A stretch of 6,151 nucleotides of DNA, from positions 1 to 6,151 of the forward strand of contig NZ_URNN01000169.1 in NCBI RefSeq assembly GCF_900549175.1, in the 5' to 3' direction. Both the position numbers and the translations under genes were made by a program. This document shows positions 1 to 5,982 of the stretch, piece by piece (position 1 is the stretch's first letter; every line of letters begins with the position of its first letter). The DNA comes from an uncultured Prevotella sp. (GTDB lineage: Bacteria; Bacteroidota; Bacteroidia; Bacteroidales; Bacteroidaceae). The notes under the pieces are model-generated. The model had not been told where the DNA came from, made no database searches, and saw nothing but the letters and a program-made list of their open reading frames with translations.

Positions 1-21
1 TTTGACCGCTTGCAAGGCAAG

Positions 22-117
22 AACTCCTTAGCGACCGCAGGGAGCGATAACTCCTTTAACACCTATAACTCCTTAAAAAAGCGATAACTCCTTTAACTCC
101 TATAACTCCTTAAAAAA
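22..117. repeat. Tandem repeat: two 37-bp units with nested AACTCCTT motif
   Basis: Two head-to-tail 37-bp units lie at 44-80 and 81-117 and differ at one base (A at 61, T at 98). Each starts GCGATAACTCC and ends CCTTAAAAAA. Within and before them the octamer AACTCCTT occurs at 22, 49, 67, 86 and 104, with AACTCCTA at 95 and a degenerate copy, AACACCTA, at 58, so the long unit is itself built from a roughly 9-bp motif. The array ends one base before the stop codon of the minus-strand gene, so it would be in that gene's 3' untranslated region. Read on that strand, the motif is AAGGAGTT. Function is unknown; simple replication slippage is sufficient to explain it. Confidence 0.95.
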
Positions 118-118
118 A

Positions 119-1426
119 TCAAAACGAATAATTCAACCCCAACGAACAATACTCCTTAAACTGCCAGTAGTTCCAGTCATCATCACGTTTTCTGGAATCG
201 TCGAGACGCGGATAAATAAATATGTTGGTGCTTATGTATTTGCTCACATTCATCGTGATGGTGTTCTCCCACTCCACCAAAGCCCGCTTGTAGGTGGTAT
301 AACCGTACAGGCGCGTCTGCCACCGTATCTGGTCTGTTATCTTCCATGTCAGGGATGTTGTAAGCTGCGAACCGAAATCCTCAAGGGTGTGATGGTCGCC
401 ACGTACGCCGTTACTCTTTGCCAAACCCTTGCGGTCTACATAACGGAAGTTGAACGAAAGGAACGAAAGGTTGACACTGCCCGTAAGACGCTTGTTGAGT
501 GCCTCCACAGAATAGTCCATACCGAGACCGAGGTTGAGGTTGAACGGAGACATGAAATCCGAATACACCTTCTTGTCGTTACTCTTCAAACCCGTTGTAA
601 ACTGCGTGTAGGCAAGCAGCTGCAACGTATAATACCATCTCTTGGTGGCCTGAAGGCCGAGTTTTCCGGTGTAACGTATCATGTCGTTATTGGTCTTGAA
701 CTTATGCAGCGTGTCCGACTTTGATGTCTGGAATCCGATTTTCATCTCAAGCCGGTTCTCAAACTTCAGACGTTTCTTGTTGTTGTAGTTGGCCGTAAGC
801 GTCAAGCCCGCCACCATCGAGTAGTTGCTCTCACCGCCCTTGTGCCAGTTCTCGGAAATATAGTTCTGCATGAACTGCATGTTGCCGTCGCCGCCAAAAG
901 TCCAGAAATTAGGGCGTTTCACCATAACTTCAACCGGCTCGTAAACAGGATCGTCAGGCACAGCATCAACCTTTTCCGTCAACTCGATGTTGTGATGCAC
1001 CGGTGCCTTGATGTCATTGCGTATCGTACCCACCTTCTTCAGTCGGCTTTCGGTGTTAGTGACCAAATCGGGCCTGCCAAGATACACTCTCAGCAATGCC
1101 GCATCGACAGCATTGGTAACCATGTCACCGACAGCCCCCGGAGCGTAAGACAAGGCACGGCCGGACGCAGAATGATAGAATGTAAGCGGGGCAAAGAGCC
1201 TGTAATGGCGGCCGTCGGGAACGACCTGGCCATAGTATGTCTCCATCTCCGCAATAGAGTCGAGACGTTCGCGGCAGGCCATGAGCGAATCTACATACGC
1301 CCTCACTATCTGCGCCGTGTCGGCCGCCACCGGACGTGTCATCCCGAACTGGGCGTGGCGGCGTGCCCCGGCAAGCAGCGCCACATGCAAAAGGGCCGCC
1401 AGAATGTATATTTTTCTGAAATTCAT
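119..1426 (-). CDS. DUF3078 domain-containing protein, probable outer-membrane beta-barrel
   Basis: A 435-residue protein of unknown function, recognised as a DUF3078 family member by the conserved block around residues 172-260 (RPNFWTFGGDGNMQF, then SENWHKGGESNYS, then LEMKIGFQTSKSDTLHKFKT). Residues 1-21 look like a Sec signal peptide: basic start MNFRKI, hydrophobic core, then LLAGA. Residues 30-170 form a less conserved N-terminal part. Residues 173-435 show alternating aromatic and polar strands typical of a small outer-membrane barrel. The chain ends in LNYSF, and a terminal phenylalanine is characteristic of BAM-inserted proteins, so outer-membrane location is likely but inferred. The ATG at 1424-1426 gives the complete signal peptide; AGGA lies too close before it to be a normal ribosome-binding site. 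The stop is TGA at 119-121. It is transcribed divergently from yidC. No enzymatic motif is visible and no biochemical role is known to me. Confidence 0.92.
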   Translation of the reverse strand: MNFRKIYILAALLHVALLAGARRHAQFGMTRPVAADTAQIVRAYVDSLMACRERLDSIAEMETYYGQVVPDGRHYRLFAPLTFYHSASGRALSYAPGAVGDMVTNAVDAALLRVYLGRPDLVTNTESRLKKVGTIRNDIKAPVHHNIELTEKVDAVPDDPVYEPVEVMVKRPNFWTFGGDGNMQFMQNYISENWHKGGESNYSMVAGLTLTANYNNKKRLKFENRLEMKIGFQTSKSDTLHKFKTNNDMIRYTGKLGLQATKRWYYTLQLLAYTQFTTGLKSNDKKVYSDFMSPFNLNLGLGMDYSVEALNKRLTGSVNLSFLSFNFRYVDRKGLAKSNGVRGDHHTLEDFGSQLTTSLTWKITDQIRWQTRLYGYTTYKRALVEWENTITMNVSKYISTNIFIYPRLDDSRKRDDDWNYWQFKEYCSLGLNYSF

Positions 1427-1465
1427 TTCCTGAGATCTTATTGTATTACAAAAACAATGCCGACA

Positions 1466-1503
1466 GGCACAATACAGATTAAATCTGCATATTGCCGAGT
1501 GCC
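1466..1503 (-). other. Imperfect hairpin in the DUF3078 gene leader
   Basis: An inverted repeat is formed by GGCAC-AATA-CAGATT (1466-1480) and AATCTG-CA-TATT-GCCGA-GTGCC (1482-1503). It gives 15 complementary positions, interrupted by a 2-base and a 5-base bulge on one side. The core CAGATTAAATCTG (1475-1487) is a perfect palindrome around one A. If the minus-strand promoter at 1516-1523 is used, the structure would form near the 5' end of an approximately 80-base leader. It could be a regulatory or stabilising leader stem, or a DNA site; nothing identifies a ligand or regulator. Confidence 0.5.
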
Positions 1504-1515
1504 GCTTGCATTGTG

Positions 1516-1523
1516 CAAAGATA
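1516..1523 (-). promoter_or_regulatory. Candidate -7 promoter element for the DUF3078 gene
   Basis: On the minus strand this reads TATCTTTG, a full match to the Bacteroidetes -7 consensus TAnnTTTG. Transcription would start a few bases downstream, around 1509, leaving a leader of about 80 bases before the ATG at 1426. No TTTG lies at the expected upstream distance, so only half of the promoter is supported. The only nearby TTG (minus strand, 1538-1536) is just 12 bases away. Confidence 0.5.
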
Positions 1524-1582
1524 ACAATTTTTATTCAATATTAATCATGCCGTACCTTTCAATATCAATTCTTTACCCAATC

Positions 1583-1614
1583 TTTGCGGGATTCAACTTT
1601 TTTTAGTAATTTTG
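1583..1614 (+). promoter_or_regulatory. Bacteroidetes-type promoter for yidC
   Basis: TTTG at 1583-1586 and TAATTTTG at 1607-1614 match the -33 (TTTG) and -7 (TAnnTTTG) elements of the main Bacteroidetes sigma factor, with a 20-base spacer, which is close to the usual spacing. The spacer is T-rich just before the -7 box. The predicted transcription start near 1620 gives a yidC leader of about 90 bases. This is the best promoter match in the window. Confidence 0.78.
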
Positions 1615-1661
1615 CGCCTTGTATATAAATAAGGTGTTAGGAATACATTTGTTGATTTTAC

Positions 1662-1699
1662 AAAAACAGCAATCAATAATTTATAAAAACAGCAATCAA
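1662..1699 (+). repeat. 15-bp direct repeat in the yidC leader
   Basis: AAAAACAGCAATCAA occurs at 1662-1676 and again identically at 1685-1699, a 23-base period. The second copy ends 10 bases before the yidC ATG. TTGATT at 1652-1657 is complementary to the AATCAA of either copy, so two alternative short stems are conceivable. The pair could be a local duplication or a binding site for a regulator; neither is demonstrated. Confidence 0.85.
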
Positions 1700-1709
1700 A
1701 ACAAGAGAG

Positions 1710-3605
1710 ATGAATAAGAACAACATTATCGGTTTCATACTGATACTCGCCGTGCTCGGCATTTTCAGTTGGTACAACCAGCCTTCGCCTGAACAGATTG
1801 AGGCACAGCGAAAACAGGACTCGATAGCCAACGTACTGAAAAACAAGGCCGACGAGGACAGGGAAATTGCAGAGATAACAAAAAAGGCACAGGCTCTGGC
1901 CGCCGCACAGAGTGACTCCACCTCACTGTTCTACCCGTCGATGAACGGCAAGAACGAGCAGGTGGTACTGAAAAACGACAAGGTGGAGCTTACGCTCGAC
2001 ACCAAGGGCGGCGTGATAAGAAAAGCCATTATACGCAACTTCAACGACCGCAACGGGGCCGCCGACGTCACACTGTTTGACGGCAAAGACCAGAATCTGA
2101 ACTTCATGCTTGCCGGCAAAAGTACAAACATCATAACATCCGACCTTTACTTTACACCATCCGCCCAAACAGACTCCACCGTAACGATGACGGCAAAAGC
2201 CCTGAACGGCGGTGCCCTCGTACTGGACTACAAACTGGGCCGCGACTATCTGTTGCACATGTCGTTCCGCGCCGAGGGTCTGGCCGGTGTTTTCGCGCCC
2301 AACTACCGCGAAATGGACATCGAGTGGACCGAGAACTGCCGCCAGCAGGAGAAGGGATTCACATTCGAGAACCGCTATGCCACACTCACATACAAGGAAA
2401 AAGACGGAGGTACGGACAATCTGAGCGAGACATCGGAAGAGACGGACGAAAAGATAGAGGAGGCTCTCGACTGGGTGGCTTTCAAAAATCAGTTCTTCAG
2501 CGCCGTACTGATATCGAAAGACGATTTCGCATCAAACGCCCTCATGACAAGCATACCACAGGAAAAGGGTTCGGGATACCTGAAGCACTACGAGGCAAAG
2601 ATGAAGACGGCTTTCGACCCGACTGGTGCCAAGCCCACGGAGTTTGAAATGTTCATAGGCCCCAACGACTTCCGCCTGCTCAGCGACATTGAAGACCAGA
2701 GCGCTTTCGGCAAAGACCTCGAACTGCAACAGCTCGTATATCTGGGTTGGCCGCTGTTCCGCATCATCAACCGCTGGTTCACACTCTACGTGTTCGACTG
2801 GCTTACCGGCCTTGGACTCAACATGGGTATCGTGCTCATTCTCATAACACTGCTGCTCAAGGTAATCACCTTCCCCATGGTTAAGAAGAGCTACATGAGC
2901 TCGGCCAAGATGCGCGTGCTGCGCCCGAAACTCGAGGAGGCCACAAAACAGTACAACAAGCCCGAAGACCAGATGCAGAAGCAGCAGGCCATGATGGCGC
3001 TCTACTCGAAATATGGCGTAAGCCCGCTCAGCGGCTGTCTGCCCATGCTGATACAGATGCCCATCTGGATTGCCATGTTCAACTTTGTGCCCAACGCCAT
3101 ACAGTTGCGCGGCGAGAGCTTCCTGTGGATAAGCGATCTGTCGACATACGACCCGATATGGGAGTGGAACACCAACATTTGGCTCATAGGCGACCACCTG
3201 AGCCTCACGTGTATACTCTTCTGCGTGGCCAACATACTGTATTCGATAATGAGCATGCGCCAGCAGCGCGACCAGATGGTGGGCCAGCAGGCCGAACAGA
3301 TGAAGATGATGCAGTGGATGATGTACCTCATGCCGGTGATGTTCTTCTTCATGTTCAACGACTACTCCGCCGGACTCAACTTCTACTACTTCATATCGCT
3401 CTTCTTCAGCGCCGCCATCATGTGGACGCTCCGCAAGACAACCAACGACGAGAAACTGCTCGCTATACTGGAGGCACGCTACAAGGAGAACGAAAAGAAT
3501 CCGAAGAAGGCAAGCGGACTTGCCGCACGGCTTGAAGCCATGCAGAAGCAGGCTGCCGAAATACAGAGACAGCAACGCGAAATGCAGAACCGGCGGAAAC
3601 AATAA
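1710..3605 (+). CDS. yidC: Membrane protein insertase YidC
   Basis: YidC inserts and folds inner-membrane proteins, alone or with the Sec translocon. This 631-residue form is longer than the 548-residue E. coli protein, as is usual in Bacteroidetes. Residues 5-22 form the first membrane segment. Residues 23-345 form the periplasmic region, with a charged helix-like stretch at 30-66 and then the beta-rich domain. The conserved insertase core follows: membrane segment 2 at about 370-390, cytoplasmic hairpin at 391-437 (SYMSSAKMRVLRPKL, then QQAMMALYSKYGVSPLSGC), segment 3 at 441-460, segment 4 at 496-514 and the last two at about 536-573 (SAGLNFYYFIS). K384 stands where E. coli has the functional arginine R366. 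The tail at 582-631 is basic and coiled-coil-like, suggesting ribosome contact. The ATG at 1710 follows a purine-rich ACAAGAGAG without a strong Shine-Dalgarno sequence. Transcription is probably from the promoter at 1583-1614. Confidence 0.98.
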   Translation: MNKNNIIGFILILAVLGIFSWYNQPSPEQIEAQRKQDSIANVLKNKADEDREIAEITKKAQALAAAQSDSTSLFYPSMNGKNEQVVLKNDKVELTLDTKGGVIRKAIIRNFNDRNGAADVTLFDGKDQNLNFMLAGKSTNIITSDLYFTPSAQTDSTVTMTAKALNGGALVLDYKLGRDYLLHMSFRAEGLAGVFAPNYREMDIEWTENCRQQEKGFTFENRYATLTYKEKDGGTDNLSETSEETDEKIEEALDWVAFKNQFFSAVLISKDDFASNALMTSIPQEKGSGYLKHYEAKMKTAFDPTGAKPTEFEMFIGPNDFRLLSDIEDQSAFGKDLELQQLVYLGWPLFRIINRWFTLYVFDWLTGLGLNMGIVLILITLLLKVITFPMVKKSYMSSAKMRVLRPKLEEATKQYNKPEDQMQKQQAMMALYSKYGVSPLSGCLPMLIQMPIWIAMFNFVPNAIQLRGESFLWISDLSTYDPIWEWNTNIWLIGDHLSLTCILFCVANILYSIMSMRQQRDQMVGQQAEQMKMMQWMMYLMPVMFFFMFNDYSAGLNFYYFISLFFSAAIMWTLRKTTNDEKLLAILEARYKENEKNPKKASGLAARLEAMQKQAAEIQRQQREMQNRRKQ

Positions 3606-3658
3606 CGGGCTGCCAACAGAAATGACCCGGCAACAAATGAGACTTTCGGTATAAGACA

Positions 3659-3740
3659 CAGAGACGCAAAAACGCAAGGAATATCTTTACAACGAGCTAC
3701 GGCAAACGAAGAGAATATCCTTTGCGCCTTTGCGTCTCTG
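3659..3740. repeat. Imperfect palindromic repeat built of TTTGCGnn octamers
   Basis: The arms at 3659-3684 and 3715-3740 pair over 26 positions, with 22 Watson-Crick pairs, one G-T pair and three mismatches, around a 30-base loop. The outer 12 pairs (CAGAGACGCAAA) are perfect. The right arm contains three consecutive 8-bp units, TTTGCGCC, TTTGCGTC and TCTGCGTT (3721-3744). The left arm has the matching ACGCAAA-type units. I recall this ACGCAAAG / CTTTGCGTCTCTGCG family as a dispersed intergenic repeat in many bacteria, often mis-annotated as small proteins. It lies 53 bases after yidC and 32 bases before the peptidase ATG, so its transcript could form a strong stem that ends, pauses or protects the yidC message. 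There is no T-run after the stem, so it is not a standard intrinsic terminator. Confidence 0.9.
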
Positions 3741-3772
3741 CGTTTCTCAAACAAACAAAATATCACTAACAG

Positions 3773-5944
3773 ATGAAAACATATCAAATAATCGTTGCCG
3801 CCGTGATAGCGCTGTTCGCACACACCGGCAGCACCAAAGCACAGAACACAGTGAACATCGGTAAAAGCAACATCACACTAAGCAGCAGGCTGATGACCCC
3901 AGAAGCGATGTGGGCCATGGGCCGCATCGCATCGGCTGAAGCATCGGCCGACGGAAAGAAGATTGTCTACCAAGTGGGTTACTACAGCGTGAAGGAGAAC
4001 AAAAGCCGGCAGGTGATTTGCATAACCGACGCCGACGGAAAGACCAACCGACAGCTGTCCACAGCTGCCGCAAGCGAGACAGACCCAACATGGGTGAACG
4101 GACGCATAGCCTTCATCACTGGAGGAGAGATATGGTCGATGGAACAAGACGGCAGCAACCGCCGGCAGCTCAGCAAGACGGACGGAAGCGTGGAGGGATT
4201 CAAGTTCTCACCCGACGGAAAGAAGGTGATAATAATAAAGTCGTTGCCCTTCAACGATATCATACAGAAGAACCCCGACGACCTGCCTCTGGCAACCGGC
4301 CGCCGCATAACCGACCTTATGTACCGCCACTGGGACCACTACGTCGAGACAATACAGCACCCCTTTGTGGCCGATGTAAACGAGGACGGAACTATCGGCA
4401 GCACGATGACCGACATACTGGATGGCGAGCCTTACGAGTGTCCGATGGAGCCGTTCGGAGGCATCGAGCAACTGGCATGGAGCCCATCGTCGAAGACTGT
4501 TGCCTATACGTGCCGCAAGAAGACCGGACGAGACTATGCCATCTCCACCGACTCCGACATCTATCTGTATGATGTCAACACCAAGAAAACGGTGAACATC
4601 TGCAAGGAAGAAGGCTACAAACCCGTGCCCGTATCTGCCACACACACCATGAAGGACCAAAAGGTGAACAGCGTGGAGAATCTGAAGAACAACCCGGGCT
4701 ACGACACCAATCCGCAGTTCTCGCCCGACGGCAAGTATGTGGCATGGCAGAGCATGGCACGCGACGGATATGAGGCCGACCGCAACCGCCTCTGCATATA
4801 CACACTGGAGACCGGCGAAAAGAACTACGTGACGGAGTCGTTCGACTCTAACGTGGACGCCTTCTGCTGGAGCGCCGACTCTAAGACGCTCTCGTTCATA
4901 GGTGTATGGCACGGATGTGTGAACGTTTATCAGACCAACCTGAAAGGCGAGGTGAAACAGATAACCAACGACTGGGCCGACTACCTGTCCATCGCGCCGG
5001 CCAACGACGGCAACAAGCTGATAGCCATGCGCCAAAGTCTCTCCGCCCCCACCGATATATATCTGATAAATCCCGGCAAAGAGGTGAAGAAAACAAAGGT
5101 GGAACAGGTTACAGCCGAAAACAAGCACATACTCGACCAGCTGACGTTCGGCAAGGTTCAGCAGCGGTGGGTGAAAACCACCGACGGCAAAGACATGCTC
5201 TGCTGGATAGTGTTGCCGGCCGACTTCGACCCGAACAAGAAGTACCCCACCCTGCTCTTCTGCGAGGGCGGACCTCAAAGTCCCGTAAGCCAGTTCTGGA
5301 GTTACAGGTGGAACTTCCAGATAATGGCGGCCAACGGTTATGTCATCGTGGCCCCCAACCGCCACGGTCTGCCCGGCTTCGGCTCTGAATGGAACGAAGA
5401 GGTGAGCGGCGACTGGACCGGACAATGCATGAACGACTATCTCTCGGCCATCGACGATGCAGCTGCCAACCTGCCTTTCGTCGACCGCGACCGCATCGGT
5501 GCCGTGGGTGCGAGCTTCGGAGGATTCAGCGTCTATTATCTGGCCGGCCATCACGACAAGCGCTTCAAGTGCTTCATAGCCCACGACGGCGCTTTCAATC
5601 TCGAGTCGATGTACACCGACACGGAAGAGGCGTGGTTCAGCAACTGGGAGTACGAGGATGCCTACTGGGAACAGAACGCTACGGCAAACGCCCGCAAGAC
5701 ATACGACAATTCTCCGCATAAGTTTGTTGACAAGTGGGACACGCCGATACTCTGCATACACGGCGAAAAAGACTACCGCATCAATGCTAACCAGGGATTC
5801 GGAGCCTTCAACGCCGCACGCATGCGCGGCATACCCGCCGAACTACTCATCTTCCCCGACGAGAACCACTGGGTGCTCAAGCCACAGAACGGTATTCTCT
5901 GGCAGCGCACGTTCTTCGGATGGCTCGACAGGTGGCTGAAATAA
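3773..5944 (+). CDS. S9 family serine peptidase, DPP5-like, exported
   Basis: A 723-residue prolyl-oligopeptidase-clan peptidase. Residues 1-24 form a signal peptide (hydrophobic core after MKTYQ, ending STKAQ), pointing to the periplasm. Residues about 40-450 form a beta-propeller with PD40/WD40-like repeats, visible as SADGKKIVY (58-66), FSPDGKKV (145-152), WSPSSKTVAY (236-245), FSPDGKYVAW (316-325) and WSADSKTLSF (366-375). Residues 460-723 form the alpha/beta-hydrolase domain. The triad is complete: S581 in GASFGGF, D667 in HGEKDYRI and H699 in DENHW. An oxyanion-type segment, CEGGPQSP, lies at 497-504 and NRHGLPGFGSEW at 529-540. The domain order and length fit dipeptidyl-peptidase 5 of Porphyromonas gingivalis, which releases dipeptides with hydrophobic P1 residues; substrate here is inferred. 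Acylaminoacyl-peptidase-like activity is an alternative. The gene follows yidC by 167 bases, and no clear promoter or Shine-Dalgarno precedes the ATG. Confidence 0.96.
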   Translation: MKTYQIIVAAVIALFAHTGSTKAQNTVNIGKSNITLSSRLMTPEAMWAMGRIASAEASADGKKIVYQVGYYSVKENKSRQVICITDADGKTNRQLSTAAASETDPTWVNGRIAFITGGEIWSMEQDGSNRRQLSKTDGSVEGFKFSPDGKKVIIIKSLPFNDIIQKNPDDLPLATGRRITDLMYRHWDHYVETIQHPFVADVNEDGTIGSTMTDILDGEPYECPMEPFGGIEQLAWSPSSKTVAYTCRKKTGRDYAISTDSDIYLYDVNTKKTVNICKEEGYKPVPVSATHTMKDQKVNSVENLKNNPGYDTNPQFSPDGKYVAWQSMARDGYEADRNRLCIYTLETGEKNYVTESFDSNVDAFCWSADSKTLSFIGVWHGCVNVYQTNLKGEVKQITNDWADYLSIAPANDGNKLIAMRQSLSAPTDIYLINPGKEVKKTKVEQVTAENKHILDQLTFGKVQQRWVKTTDGKDMLCWIVLPADFDPNKKYPTLLFCEGGPQSPVSQFWSYRWNFQIMAANGYVIVAPNRHGLPGFGSEWNEEVSGDWTGQCMNDYLSAIDDAAANLPFVDRDRIGAVGASFGGFSVYYLAGHHDKRFKCFIAHDGAFNLESMYTDTEEAWFSNWEYEDAYWEQNATANARKTYDNSPHKFVDKWDTPILCIHGEKDYRINANQGFGAFNAARMRGIPAELLIFPDENHWVLKPQNGILWQRTFFGWLDRWLK

Positions 5945-5971
5945 TTATTATTTTTTATTTATTATTTATTA
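5944..5971. repeat. Four tandem 7-bp AT-only repeats
   Basis: The bases divide exactly into ATTATTA, TTTTTTA, TTTATTA and TTTATTA. The last two units are identical and each of the first two differs from them by one base. The array begins at the last base of the peptidase stop codon and ends 11 bases before the likely start of the next gene. It could be a slippage-generated microsatellite and may also act as an AT-rich upstream element. No stem precedes it, so it is not an intrinsic terminator for the peptidase gene. Confidence 0.85.
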
Positions 5972-5982
5972 CTTGGTTGCCT

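Noticed and set aside
22..117. CRISPR array
   Set aside because: The 37-bp units are directly adjacent with no unique spacers and are built from a smaller repeat, and no cas gene is present.
842..1606. A 254-codon plus-strand open frame opposite the DUF3078 gene
   Set aside because: It is antisense to a recognised family member for most of its length and then runs through the divergent promoter region; no protein family is recognised.
2532..3677. A 381-codon open frame on the minus strand, opposite yidC
   Set aside because: The translation is histidine, valine and glutamate rich low-complexity sequence without a domain, and it mirrors the codon pattern of yidC.
3659..3740. Palindrome as a standard intrinsic terminator for yidC
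   Set aside because: The stem is strong, but the loop is 30 bases and no T-run follows on either strand, so the usual terminator pattern is absent.
3479..3823. A 114-codon minus-strand open frame across the palindromic repeat
   Set aside because: Its sequence (KRRDAKAQRIF, CVFASLCL) is the translation of the ACGCAAA repeat, a known type of spurious protein call, and it overlaps both flanking genes.
4208..5761. A 517-codon open frame on the minus strand, opposite the S9 peptidase gene
   Set aside because: It lies wholly antisense to a gene with a complete catalytic triad, and its translation is rich in V, H, G and R with no recognisable domain, which is typical of a shadow frame.
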